Shown: piece by piece, positions 24,243 through 32,836 of the stretch
Position numbering within the stretch: position 1 is the first letter of the stretch
Layout: every line of letters starts with the position of its first letter
Assembly (NCBI RefSeq): GCF_000482705.1
Contig: NZ_AXWO01000019.1
Span: 49,181-113,180 of the forward strand
Origin: Glycomyces arizonensis DSM 44726
GTDB taxonomy: Bacteria; Actinomycetota; Actinomycetes; Mycobacteriales; Micromonosporaceae
Direction of reading: 5' to 3'
Length of the DNA: 64,000 bases
Position numbers and translations under genes: made by a program
The notes under the pieces: generated by a model
Seen by the model: the letters and a program-made list of their open reading frames with translations, nothing else
Databases searched by the model: none
What the model was told of the DNA's origin: nothing

Positions 24243-25223
24243 TCAGGCGTCGAGCAGGCGCTCGCTGAGCTCCCAGAGCCGCTTGGCGGCGATCGAGTCG
24301 ATCGAGCGCGACATGGCCTCTGCCGGGATGCTGTCGGCGGTGAGCGGCCTCGGCTCGTCGTCCAGCGCCGCGATGTCGTTGTCCTTCAGGTAGACGCCGC
24401 CGATGCCGTCGAGCAGCGGGCTGGCGGCCCCGAACACGATGGTGCCCGCCCCCTGCTCCGGCGTCTTCTTCCCCACCTCGGGGTCGATGATCGGCCGACC
24501 GGCCTCGTCGATGAGTCCCATGGCCCGCAGCCCTTCCTCGCCCGTCGAGCTGTTCAGGCCCGTGCCGACGACGACGCCCGGGTGCGCCGCGTAGGCGCGG
24601 ACGCCGTCCGCCGCCCACCGGCGGTCCAGCTCGACGGCGAACAGGACGTTGGCGAGCTTGGACTGAGCGTAGGCGACGTTGACGTCGTAGCCGCCGTTGG
24701 TGAAGTTCGGGTCGTCCCAGCGGATCTCGCCGAAGCGCTGAGCGCCGGACGAGGTGTTGACGACCCGGGCGCCGCCCGCGGCGACCAGCGCCGGACGCAG
24801 CGCCAGGGTCAGCTGGAAGTGGCCGAGGTGGTTGGTCGAGAACTGCGCCTCGTAGCCGCGCGCGTCCCGTTCGATCTCGGCGGGCCCCGGCAGGCCCGCG
24901 TTGTTGAGCAGGATGTGGAGCGGGCGGCCCGAGTCGAGCCGCCTGGCGGCGAAGGCGTCGATCGAGGCCGGGTCGATCAGGTCGAGCCGGTCGACCTCGA
25001 CGCGGTCGATCCCGGCCACGGCGGCCGCGGCGCGGTCCGTGTCACGCGCGCCGATGACGACCGAGGCGCCTGCCGCGGCCAGCGCGCGGACCGCCGCCAG
25101 ACCGATCCCCGAGTGGCCGCCGGTGACGACGGCGCGCCTGCCGGTCAGGTCGACGCCTTTGAGGACGTCGTCGGCCGTGGAGGCCGCGGTGAATCCGGTT
25201 CCGATGGGCTGCTGATGCGTCAT
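24243..25223 (-). CDS. Short-chain dehydrogenase/reductase (retinol-dehydrogenase-like)
   Basis: 326 residues. Cofactor motif is VVTGGHSGIG, structural motif LLNNAGLPGP, catalytic Ser in VNTSSGAQRFG and Tyr/Lys in YAQSK. The longer C-terminal region (PEQGAGTIVFGAASPLLDGIGGVYL) is typical of the atypical SDRs annotated as oxidoreductases of unknown substrate. It lies 22 bp after the AKR gene and is probably co-transcribed with it under the divergent TetR. Its AGGAG site is followed by a two-codon frame ATG-AAA-TGA overlapping the true ATG. Confidence 0.85.
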   Translation of the reverse strand: MTHQQPIGTGFTAASTADDVLKGVDLTGRRAVVTGGHSGIGLAAVRALAAAGASVVIGARDTDRAAAAVAGIDRVEVDRLDLIDPASIDAFAARRLDSGRPLHILLNNAGLPGPAEIERDARGYEAQFSTNHLGHFQLTLALRPALVAAGGARVVNTSSGAQRFGEIRWDDPNFTNGGYDVNVAYAQSKLANVLFAVELDRRWAADGVRAYAAHPGVVVGTGLNSSTGEEGLRAMGLIDEAGRPIIDPEVGKKTPEQGAGTIVFGAASPLLDGIGGVYLKDNDIAALDDEPRPLTADSIPAEAMSRSIDSIAAKRLWELSERLLDA

Positions 25224-25245
25224 TTCATTGCTCCTGTTCGGATGG

Positions 25246-26313
25246 TCAGGCGGTGGTGTTCACGAAGTCGTCGTTCACAGCGGCGGCGCGCTCGCCGAAG
25301 TCGCGGCGGCGCAGGTGCGGGTGCTGGAGCGACGGGGGGACGTAGGCGGCGCCGTCGCGCACGCCGACGTCGGTGCCCGGCGGGACGATCGCGTCGATCC
25401 GGTCGAGGATCTCGTCGGTGAGCGCGATGTCGGCGCCGTCGAGCAGGTCGTCGAGGTGCTCCATGGTCCGCGGCCCGACGATCGCGGCGGTGACGCCGGG
25501 GTGGGCGATGGCGAACGCCATGGCCATGTGGGTCAGGCGCAGTCCGGCGTCCTCGGCGAGGGCGACGAGCTGCTCGATGACGTCGAGGCGGCGCTCGTCG
25601 CCGAACTGCCGGCCGAGCAGCGGGTGAGCGGCGCGGCGGAGGTCGGTCTGCTGTCCCTTGCGGACCCGGCCGGTGAGCATGCCCTTCGCGAGCGGGCTCC
25701 AGACCAGCGCGCCCATACCGTGTCGCTGCACGACGGGCAGCACCTCGGTCTCGATGCCCCGGTTGAGGATCGAGTAGCTCGGCTGCTCGGTGCGGAACCG
25801 CTCCAGACCGCGCCGCTCGGCGGTCCACTGGGCCTCGACGATGTCGGAGGCGGGCATGGCCGACGACCCGATCGCGAGGACCTTGCCGCTGCGGACGAGG
25901 TCCGACAGCGCCGACAGCGTCTCCTCGATGTCGGTGTCGGGGTCGGGCCGGTGGATCTGGTAGAGGTCGATGCGGTCGGTCTGCAGGCGGCGCAGCGAGT
26001 CCTCCACGGCGCGCACCAGCCAGCGCCGGGAGGCGCCCTGTCGGTTCGGGTCCTCGCCCATGGGCAGGCGCGCCTTGGTGGCGAGCACGATGTCGTCGCG
26101 ACGCCCCTTGAGTGCCTTGCCGACGATCTCCTCGGACTCGCCGCCGGAGTAGGCGTCGGCGGTGTCCACGAGGTTGATCCCGGCGTCGAGGGCCTTGTGG
26201 ATGATCTTGACCGCGTCGTCGTGGTCGGGGTTGCCCATGGGGCCGAACATCATCGCCCCGAGCGCATAGGGACTGACCTTGATGCCGGTGCGGCCGAGTG
26301 TGCGGTACTGCAT
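25246..26313 (-). CDS. Aldo/keto reductase
   Basis: 355 residues, AKR barrel. Catalytic Asp/Tyr are in VDTADAYSGGESE, Lys in LATKARLP and His in YQIHRPDPD. It resembles the PhdYeZ/YajO-type NADPH reductases of quinones and aldehydes. The start at 26313 is supported by CAGGAG 6 bp upstream. It is divergent from a TetR gene with two inverted repeats between them, and is followed by the SDR gene. A regulator-controlled carbonyl or xenobiotic detoxification pair is likely (inference). Confidence 0.85.
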   Translation of the reverse strand: MQYRTLGRTGIKVSPYALGAMMFGPMGNPDHDDAVKIIHKALDAGINLVDTADAYSGGESEEIVGKALKGRRDDIVLATKARLPMGEDPNRQGASRRWLVRAVEDSLRRLQTDRIDLYQIHRPDPDTDIEETLSALSDLVRSGKVLAIGSSAMPASDIVEAQWTAERRGLERFRTEQPSYSILNRGIETEVLPVVQRHGMGALVWSPLAKGMLTGRVRKGQQTDLRRAAHPLLGRQFGDERRLDVIEQLVALAEDAGLRLTHMAMAFAIAHPGVTAAIVGPRTMEHLDDLLDGADIALTDEILDRIDAIVPPGTDVGVRDGAAYVPPSLQHPHLRRRDFGERAAAVNDDFVNTTA

Positions 26314-26376
26314 GGCTTGCTCCTGGAATGGTGGTCGATGGTTTGGCGGGCGCTCCGCCGGTGGCGTACCATCGAA

Positions 26377-26416
26377 ACGGAAAGCTCTTCCGCAAATATA
26401 CGGAAAGGCTTTCCGT
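26377..26416. promoter_or_regulatory. Twin TetR operator between AKR-SDR and tetR
   Basis: ACGGAAAG-G-CTTTCCGT at 26400-26416 is a perfect 17-bp palindrome. A weaker copy ACGGAAAGCTCTTCCG lies at 26377-26392, 23 bp away centre to centre (about two helical turns). The pair sits in the divergent intergenic region, so the adjacent TetR protein probably binds both and controls both directions. Confidence 0.7.
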
Positions 26417-26438
26417 TTAGCAAGCGAAGAGAGGTATC

Positions 26439-27041
26439 GTGACGGAGAACACAGTGTCGGCCGAGGTCGAGCGGGCACCGCGTCGGCGGCGCGCTGACGC
26501 GCAGCGCAACGTCGACGCCCTGCTCGAAGCGGCGAAGGCCGTCTTCACCGTCTCAGGCGTGGACGCGCCCGCGAAGGAGATCACCGACCGGGCCGGGGTC
26601 GGCGTCGGCACGCTGTACCGGCACTTCCCGCAGCGCTCGGACCTGGTCAAGGCCGTCTTCCAGCGCGAGGTGGACGCCTGCGCCGACGAGGCACCGGTCC
26701 TGGCCGCGGCGCACGAGCCAGGTGTGGCGCTCGAACAGTGGCTCTACCGCTTCACCGGATTCATCGCGACCAAGCGGGGGCTCGCCTCGGCGCTGCACTC
26801 GGGCGATCCGGCGTTCGACGAGCTGCCCGGCTACTTCATGCGGCGGTTCGGCCCGGCCCTGGGCTCGCTGCTCGACGCGGCGGCCGCCGCGGGCGAGATC
26901 CGCGGCGACATCGGCGCCGAAGACCTGCTGTACGCCGTCGCCAACCTGTGCCTGTCCACCGAGCAACTGGGGCCCGAGCACAGCAGGCGCATGGTGGCGC
27001 TCCTGGTCGATGGGCTGCGCTACGGGGCCGAGCACGAGTGA
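26439..27041 (+). CDS. TetR family transcriptional regulator
   Basis: 200 residues. The N-terminal helix-turn-helix is typical: NVDALLEAAKAVFTVSGVDAPAKEITDRAGVGVGTLYRHFPQRSDLVKAVF. The ligand domain follows, with the C-terminal family seen in many actinobacterial repressors of oxidoreductases. The start is a GTG at 26439. It is transcribed away from the AKR-SDR pair over a twin palindrome, and a bidirectional hairpin follows the stop. Confidence 0.9.
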   Translation: MTENTVSAEVERAPRRRRADAQRNVDALLEAAKAVFTVSGVDAPAKEITDRAGVGVGTLYRHFPQRSDLVKAVFQREVDACADEAPVLAAAHEPGVALEQWLYRFTGFIATKRGLASALHSGDPAFDELPGYFMRRFGPALGSLLDAAAAAGEIRGDIGAEDLLYAVANLCLSTEQLGPEHSRRMVALLVDGLRYGAEHE

Positions 27042-27068
27042 AGCCGCGCCGGAGTCCGGCGCGGCTTC
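27040..27068. terminator. Bidirectional terminator between tetR and MMPL gene
   Basis: Perfect 13-bp stem GAAGCCGCGCCGG with a 3-nt loop, overlapping the tetR stop and placed 15 bp beyond the end of the convergent MMPL gene. Confidence 0.75.
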
Positions 27069-27082
27069 TCACGAGAACTGCG

Positions 27083-29425
27083 TCAGGCTCTCGTCTCGGC
27101 CTTCTCCGCCTGGGCGGTCTCGGCGTCGCGGTGCGGATGGCGGCGCTCCAGGGCCGCTCCCTCCACGTCGACGTCCGGCAGGATCCGGTCGAGCCACTTC
27201 GGCAGCCACCAGACCTCGTCCCCCACCAGGTGCATGAGCGAGGGGATGATGAGCATCCGCACCAGGAACGCGTCGACCAGCACGCCGAAGGCCAGGGCGA
27301 ACCCGATCGGCCGGATCATCGTCGAGTGCGAGAACACGAACCCGCCGAAGACGGCGATCATGATGATCGCCGCGGCCGTGACCACCGAGCGCCCGGCCCG
27401 CACGCCGTGCACCACGGCCAGCCGCGCCGGGGTGCCGTGGGCGTAGGCCTCGCGCATGCCCGAGCCGAGGAACAGCATGTAGTCCATCGCCAGTCCGAAC
27501 AGGACTCCCACCACGATGGTCGGCAGGAAGTTCAGGATCGGCCCGGGCGACTCGACGCCGAAGACTGCCGGCAGCCAGCCCCACTGGTAGATCGCCACGA
27601 CGCCGCCGAGCGCGGCGAAGTAGCTCAGGATGAACCCGAGCGTGGCGACCACCGGCACGAAGATCGACCGGAACACCAGGATCAGGATGAGCAGCGACAG
27701 GCCGACGACGACCGCGAGGTAGACCGGCAGGGCGTCGGCCAGCTTCTCGGAGATGTCGATGTTGCCGCTGGCGGTGCCCGCGACGCCGATGGCGTCCACG
27801 CCCTCGACCGACAGGTCCCGCAGCGTGTGCACGAGCTCCTCGGTGGCCTCGCTCGTCGGCCCCGTCTCGGGGACGACCTGGAAGGCGAGGACGGTGCGGT
27901 CCTCGGAGGAGCCGATCGGGGCGACGGCGGACACGTCGTCCTGCGTCGCTATAGCCTCGGCGATCACCACCTGCGCGGTTTGCGACTCGGCCTCACTCGG
28001 GCTGCCCGGCAGGTCGGCGACCACCAGCAGCGGCCCGTTCTGGCCCTCGCCGAACTCCTCGGCGATGGTGGCGTACGCCTGGTACTGGGTGGAGTCGTGC
28101 GCCTCGGACGAGCCGTCGGGCAGGTTGAGGCGCATGTCCATGGCGGGCAGGGCCACCGCCAGCAGCGCGCCGACGCCGACCAGGACGCGGACCACGGCCC
28201 GCGGCGTGCTCATGGCCTTCAGCGGCCGCTGCTCCTCGTGCTCGCCCCGCTCGCGGGCGGCGCGCTCGCGCCTGCCGAGGATGCGCGCGCCCACCAGCGA
28301 CAGCAGCGCCGGGATGAACGTGACGGCGACGAGCACGGCGGTGGCGATGCAGAGTGCGCCGACCGAGCCCATGAGGCCGAGGAAGGGAATGCCGGTGACG
28401 TTGAGGGCGACCAGCGCGATGAGCACGGTGGCCCCGGCGAACACGACGGCGTTGCCGGACGTGCCGGTCGCCAGGGCGATCGACTCGTCGAGGCCGTAGC
28501 CCTCCTTGAGCTGGCGGCGGTGCCGGTTGACGATGAACAGCGAGTAGTCGATGCCGACGGCCAGGCCGAGCATGAGGCCGAGGATCGGCGTCACCGACGC
28601 CATGTCGACCGTGCCCGACAGCGACATCGTCACCATGGCGCCCACGCCGACGCCGACGAGCGCGGTCAAGAGCGGCAGTCCCGCGCCGATGAGGGTGCCG
28701 AGCATGACGATCAGGACGATCCCGGCCACGACGAGGCCGATGACCTCGCTCGCGCCGAACAGACTCGGCAGGGAGTCGAGCATCTCGGAGGAGTAGTCGA
28801 CCTCGACGCCGTCGATCGGCGCGTCGTCGAAGACGTCGGTGACGGTGGCCTTGGTCTCGGGCGTGACCTCCATCTGGGGGTCGTCGAACGCGACGGTGAC
28901 GACCGCGGCGCTCCCGTCCTCGGAGACAGTGGTGATGCCCTCGGCGAGTTCGAGGAGCGTCTGCCCCTGCTCGAGCGCGGCCTGCTGGGCCTCCAGTTCG
29001 GCAGAGGCGCCGCCCTGGGCCTGCTGCGCCTCGATCTGGGCCAGGCCCGCCTCGATCGCCTGCGCCTGCTCGGCGCGCTCGGCCTCGGTGGCGAACGGGT
29101 CGACGACGGTCTCGACGCCGTCGGCTTCCGCGGCCTCGGCCACCAGGTCGCTGATCGCGGCCCGCTGCTCGTCGGTGAAGGGCTCGCCGTCGCTCGTGCT
29201 CAGCACGATGCGGCCGGTGCCGCCCGAGGCTTCGGGGAGCGAGTCCTCCAGGTGCTCGGTCACCTGCTCGGTGGCGGTGCCGGGGATCGAGAACGCGTTC
29301 GACAGCGTCCCGCCGAACAGTGCGAACGCCGCGGCGGCGGCCGCGAGCAGCGCGGCCCATGCGGCGATGACGGTCCAGGCGCGGCGGGCGCACCAGCGCC
29401 CGACCCGGTAGAGGAACTCAGCCAT
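27083..29425 (-). CDS. MMPL family RND-type membrane transporter
   Basis: 780 residues. There are two repeats, each one membrane helix, an extracytoplasmic domain, and five to six helices. The first large outer domain (about 45-225) includes a Gln/Ala-rich coiled stretch (LAQIEAQQAQGGASAELEAQQAALEQGQ). Diagnostic motifs are GLAVGIDYSLFIVNRHR in the first half and GLAMDYMLFLGSGMRE in the second, the Asp-Tyr proton-relay sites of MmpL/YdfJ transporters. It exports lipids or drugs by proton motive force. The upstream TetR gene on the same strand probably controls it. Confidence 0.9.
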   Translation of the reverse strand: MAEFLYRVGRWCARRAWTVIAAWAALLAAAAAAFALFGGTLSNAFSIPGTATEQVTEHLEDSLPEASGGTGRIVLSTSDGEPFTDEQRAAISDLVAEAAEADGVETVVDPFATEAERAEQAQAIEAGLAQIEAQQAQGGASAELEAQQAALEQGQTLLELAEGITTVSEDGSAAVVTVAFDDPQMEVTPETKATVTDVFDDAPIDGVEVDYSSEMLDSLPSLFGASEVIGLVVAGIVLIVMLGTLIGAGLPLLTALVGVGVGAMVTMSLSGTVDMASVTPILGLMLGLAVGIDYSLFIVNRHRRQLKEGYGLDESIALATGTSGNAVVFAGATVLIALVALNVTGIPFLGLMGSVGALCIATAVLVAVTFIPALLSLVGARILGRRERAARERGEHEEQRPLKAMSTPRAVVRVLVGVGALLAVALPAMDMRLNLPDGSSEAHDSTQYQAYATIAEEFGEGQNGPLLVVADLPGSPSEAESQTAQVVIAEAIATQDDVSAVAPIGSSEDRTVLAFQVVPETGPTSEATEELVHTLRDLSVEGVDAIGVAGTASGNIDISEKLADALPVYLAVVVGLSLLILILVFRSIFVPVVATLGFILSYFAALGGVVAIYQWGWLPAVFGVESPGPILNFLPTIVVGVLFGLAMDYMLFLGSGMREAYAHGTPARLAVVHGVRAGRSVVTAAAIIMIAVFGGFVFSHSTMIRPIGFALAFGVLVDAFLVRMLIIPSLMHLVGDEVWWLPKWLDRILPDVDVEGAALERRHPHRDAETAQAEKAETRA

Positions 29426-29461
29426 GGCGGCCTTTCCTTGGTAGGTGTCCGAATGGGTTCA

Positions 29462-29506
29462 CGGTTGTATGGGCCTCGGTTGCATGAACCTCGGTTGCAT
29501 GGGCTC
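29462..29506. repeat. Triple 15-bp direct repeat
   Basis: Three tandem 15-mers of the form CGGTTG(T/C)ATG(G/A)(G/A)C(C/T)(T/C) lie in the 79-bp gap between the tetR stop and the MMPL start. They could be an operator array or simple replication slippage. Confidence 0.6.
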
Positions 29507-30137
29507 AGCTGCCCGGTTCGCGCAGGACGGCGGCGAGGCTCGCGATGAAGCCGTCCCAGACCGCGCGTGAGGCGGGAGTGTCGGTGCCGCCGGTGGCGTC
29601 GATCCACCGGTCGACGAGGCCGAGGACGCCGCCGCTGAAGGCCGCGACCAGCAACTCCACCGCGAGCGGGTCTTTGTGCGGGTGCCGGTGCGCGATCGCG
29701 GTCGACATCCGCTCGGTGAACAGGGCGAAGGCCCGCTGCATGAGCACGGCCTCACGGGTCGACTGGCGCGAGTCCGCGCCGTCGAAGACCTCGATGAGGT
29801 AGGCCACGGCGGGCACCAGGTGGGCGCCCGAGGCGGTGGCCACCAGGTCCTCCAGGACGGTGCCGACCTCGCGGGAGGCGTCGGTGGCCTCGGCCTCCAT
29901 GCGGCCGACGACCTCGCCGAGCATCTGCCCGGCCGCCTCGGTGGCCACGTCCTCCAGGGAGGCGAAGTGGTTGAACACCGTGCGGCGGGAGACGTCGGCC
30001 ACGGCGGCCAGCTCGTCCACGGAGAAGTCGGCGCGGCGGTGCTCGTGCATGAGCGCCGCGGCGGCGTCGAGGATGGCCCGGCGGCTCTTGGCCTTCAGCG
30101 CGGCCCGGCGGTCGGCGGGATCGATCATCGCACCCAT
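29505..30137 (-). CDS. TetR family regulator of the MMPL transporter
   Basis: 210 residues from the ATG at 30137; a second ATG is at 30128. Helix-turn-helix: RRAILDAAAALMHEHRRADFSVDELAAVADVSRRTVFNHFASLEDVATEA. The C-terminal domain is the usual effector-binding bundle. It lies 79 bp upstream of the MMPL gene on the same strand. Two copies of a 14-bp imperfect palindrome sit directly before its start, so autoregulation is likely. Confidence 0.85.
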   Translation of the reverse strand: MGAMIDPADRRAALKAKSRRAILDAAAALMHEHRRADFSVDELAAVADVSRRTVFNHFASLEDVATEAAGQMLGEVVGRMEAEATDASREVGTVLEDLVATASGAHLVPAVAYLIEVFDGADSRQSTREAVLMQRAFALFTERMSTAIAHRHPHKDPLAVELLVAAFSGGVLGLVDRWIDATGGTDTPASRAVWDGFIASLAAVLREPGS

Positions 30138-30143
30138 GTTGCT

Positions 30144-30174
30144 TACACTAAATGCAACGATGCACTCAGTGCAA
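30144..30174. promoter_or_regulatory. Double TetR operator upstream of tetR-MMPL
   Basis: Read on the minus strand, two copies of TTGCA(C/T)T(G/T)AGTG(C/T)A occur, at 30161-30174 (near-perfect palindrome TGCACT-C-AGTGCA) and 30144-30157. They are 17 bp apart, just ahead of the tetR start, consistent with cooperative binding of two dimers. Confidence 0.65.
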
Positions 30175-30355
30175 TATGATGTGTTGGCTTGCACAGCGTG
30201 GGGGCTCGCACCGTCTCGCCTTCTCAAGGTTTCCTGTGAATCGGCGCCCACTGCGACGATCGGACCGGTGCGGGCGCAGGCGGGGGGCGCGGGGCTCACA
30301 GAGTCCTCCCAGAAGTGCCCAGAACCCGGCCAGACCGACGGGCCAGGATCGCGGC

Positions 30356-31270
30356 ATGACCACGATTGCGATACGGGGGCTGACCAAGCGGTACGGCCCC
30401 GAGACCGCGGTGGACGACCTGTCGTTCACCGTCGAGCCCGGGCAGGTGACCGGCTTCCTCGGGCCCAACGGCGCCGGGAAGTCCACCACCATGAAGATGA
30501 TCTTGGGGCTGGCCGCCCCGACGCGCGGCACCGTGACCATCGGCGGCAGGCGCTACGCCGACCTGCCCGTCCCGCTGACCGAGGTCGGCGCGCTGCTCGA
30601 CGCGGGCGCCGTCCACGGTGCCCGCAAGGCCCGCGACCACCTGCTGGCGCTCGCCGTCAGCAACGGCCTGCCGAAGCGGCGCGTCGACGAGGCACTCGCC
30701 CGGACCGGGCTCGAAGGCGTGGCGGACAAGCGCGCCGGAGGGTTCTCGCTCGGCATGCGCCAGCGGCTCGGCATCGCCGCGGCCCTGCTCGGCGACCCGC
30801 GCGTGCTGATCTTCGACGAGCCGGTCAACGGGCTCGACCCCGAGGGCATCCGCTGGGTCCGCGACTTCATGCGCTCGCTCGCCCGCGAGGGCCGCTCGGT
30901 GCTGGTCTCCAGCCACCTCATGAACGAGATGGCGCTGACCGCCGATCACCTGGTCGTCATCGGCAAGGGCAGGCTCATCGCCGACACCGGCATGGGCGAG
31001 TTCATGCGCTCCAATGGCAAAGGCACCGTGCTCGTCCGCACCGCCGAACCGGATGCGTTCGCGCCCCTGCTGACCGCCGCCGGGGCCGCCGTGCGCGAGG
31101 GCGTCGAGTCCTCCCTCGTCGTCTCCGGCATGGACGGCGGCGAGATCGGCAAGCTCGCCGCCTACCACGGCATCGCGCTCTCAGAGCTCACCCCGCAGCA
31201 GGCCTCATTGGAGGACGCCTTCATGGAACTGACCCAGGACAGCATCGAATACCAGGGGGCCGGGGCATGA
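30356..31270 (+). CDS. ABC transporter ATP-binding protein
   Basis: 304 residues. Walker A is GPNGAGKST (36-44), the signature FSLGMRQRLG and Walker B VLIFDEP follow in order, and the switch His lies in SSHLMNE. The ~85-residue C-terminal extension is typical of single-domain exporter ATPases of the multidrug/bacitracin or lantibiotic-immunity type. AGGA precedes the ATG. It overlaps the permease gene by ATGA, giving a two-gene exporter, and the response regulator starts 53 bp after that. Confidence 0.92.
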   Translation: MTTIAIRGLTKRYGPETAVDDLSFTVEPGQVTGFLGPNGAGKSTTMKMILGLAAPTRGTVTIGGRRYADLPVPLTEVGALLDAGAVHGARKARDHLLALAVSNGLPKRRVDEALARTGLEGVADKRAGGFSLGMRQRLGIAAALLGDPRVLIFDEPVNGLDPEGIRWVRDFMRSLAREGRSVLVSSHLMNEMALTADHLVVIGKGRLIADTGMGEFMRSNGKGTVLVRTAEPDAFAPLLTAAGAAVREGVESSLVVSGMDGGEIGKLAAYHGIALSELTPQQASLEDAFMELTQDSIEYQGAGA

Positions 31271-32067
31271 CCACGCTCACCGACACCGCCGCAGTGCCCT
31301 TCCACCGCACCCTCCGCGCCGAGTGGATCAAGTTCCGCACGCTGCGCTCCACCTGGTACACGCTGGCCGGCCTCTTCGTCCTCGGCATCGGGATCGCCGC
31401 GCTCGCCATGGACCCGGCCGCGGCCTCGTACCGGGACGCCACCGCCGCCGAGCGGCTCGACTGGGATCCGACCGCGCTGAGCCTGCGCGCGTTCATGCTC
31501 GCCCAACTGGTCGTCGGCGTGCTGGGCATTCTCGTCGTCACCTCCGAGTACGCGACCGGCATGATGCGGACCTCGCTGGCCGCCACGCCCCGCAGGCACC
31601 GGCTGCTGGCGGCCAAGGCGGTGCTGATCGCCGGTGTCGCCCTGGTCGTGGGACAGGTCTTGATGTTCGCCGCCTTCTTCGTCGGACAGGCCCTCCTGGC
31701 CTCGTACGACGTGCCGAACGCGAGCCTGGGCGATCCCGGCGTGCTCTCGGCCGTGGCGGGCAGCGGGCTCTACCTCACCGCCATCGCGCTGCTCGCGGCC
31801 GGACTCGGCGTCATCCTGCGGGCCACCGCCGGGGCGCTGGCCATCCTGGTGGCCGTCATCTTCCTCGTGCCGGCCTTCGCGGAACTGTTCCCCTCGTGGA
31901 CGCAGGGCCTGCTCGACTACTGGCCGACCGTCACGGGGACCGCGGTCACCGCGACGGTCGCCGATCCCGACTTCCCGCACCCCTGGTTCAACGTGGGCGG
32001 GATGTGCCTGGGGATCGCCGCCGTGCTGGTGGCCGCGTTCGTCCTCTTCCGACGGCGCGACGTGTGA
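31267..32067 (+). CDS. ABC-2 type exporter permease
   Basis: 266 residues with six predicted membrane helices and the N-terminal cytoplasmic start RTLRAEWIKFRTLRSTWYTLAG, the common opening of actinobacterial ABC-2 permeases. TSEYATGMMRTSLAATPRRHRLLAAK after the second helix is the ATPase-contact region. It partners with the ATPase it overlaps. The substrate is unknown; an antibiotic or peptide is likely because a two-component system follows. Confidence 0.88.
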   Translation: MTTLTDTAAVPFHRTLRAEWIKFRTLRSTWYTLAGLFVLGIGIAALAMDPAAASYRDATAAERLDWDPTALSLRAFMLAQLVVGVLGILVVTSEYATGMMRTSLAATPRRHRLLAAKAVLIAGVALVVGQVLMFAAFFVGQALLASYDVPNASLGDPGVLSAVAGSGLYLTAIALLAAGLGVILRATAGALAILVAVIFLVPAFAELFPSWTQGLLDYWPTVTGTAVTATVADPDFPHPWFNVGGMCLGIAAVLVAAFVLFRRRDV

Positions 32068-32119
32068 GGGGCCCGCTCGCGCACCGCTCCGGCCGCCGGG
32101 GTTCCGTACTCTGGTCGTC

Positions 32120-32836
32120 GTGGAGAGCGCGGACCGGGAGATGAGGGAACACCTGCTGGTGGTCGACGACGAGGCCACCGTGCGCGAGCTGCTCTCGGCG
32201 ACGCTGCGGTTCGCCGGGTTCCGGGTCTCGTCCGCGGCGACCGCCGCCGAAGCGGTCGCCGCGGCCGAAGCCGAGCCGCCCGACCTGGTGCTGCTCGACG
32301 TCATGCTGCCGGACATGGACGGCTTCGAAGTCGTCCGGCGGCTGCGCGAGCAGCGCCCGGAGGGCCGCACCGGGCCGGTGCCGGTCCTCTTCCTCACCGC
32401 GCGGGGCCGCCAGGCCGACAAGGTCACCGGGCTCTCGCTCGGCGCCGACGACTACGTGACCAAGCCGTTCGATCTGGAGGAGCTCATCGCCCGCATCAGA
32501 GCGATCCTGCGCCGCACCGCCGGGCGCCGCAGTGACGTGCTGGCCGTCGGCGCGCTCGAACTCGACGCCGAAGGGCACCAGGTGACGCGCGATGGGAAGC
32601 CGGTCCGCCTCTCCCCCACCGAGTTCCGGCTCCTGCGCTACCTGATGGAGAACGCCGGGCACGTGGTGTCCAAATCGCAGATCCTCGACCGGGTGTGGCG
32701 CTACGACTTCGGCGGCGACGCCAGCATCGTGGACACCTACATCTCCTATCTGCGCCGCAAAGTGGACGACGGAGAGCCGAAGCTCATCCACACCGTCCAC
32801 GGCACGGGCTACGTGATGCGGGAGCCGCGGCGGTGA
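32120..32836 (+). CDS. OmpR-family response regulator
   Basis: 238 residues from GTG at 32120; an ATG at 32141 would also fit. The receiver domain has the acidic pair in VVDDE, phospho-acceptor D60 (LVLLDVMLP), and K115 (DDYVTKPFD). The DNA-binding winged helix occupies residues ~140-238 (LSPTEFRLLRYLMENAGHVVSKSQILDRVW ... YISYLRRKVD). The word TACTCT at 32107-32112 sits where a -10 box for a leaderless transcript would be. The kinase gene overlaps by GTGA. Confidence 0.92.
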   Translation: MESADREMREHLLVVDDEATVRELLSATLRFAGFRVSSAATAAEAVAAAEAEPPDLVLLDVMLPDMDGFEVVRRLREQRPEGRTGPVPVLFLTARGRQADKVTGLSLGADDYVTKPFDLEELIARIRAILRRTAGRRSDVLAVGALELDAEGHQVTRDGKPVRLSPTEFRLLRYLMENAGHVVSKSQILDRVWRYDFGGDASIVDTYISYLRRKVDDGEPKLIHTVHGTGYVMREPRR

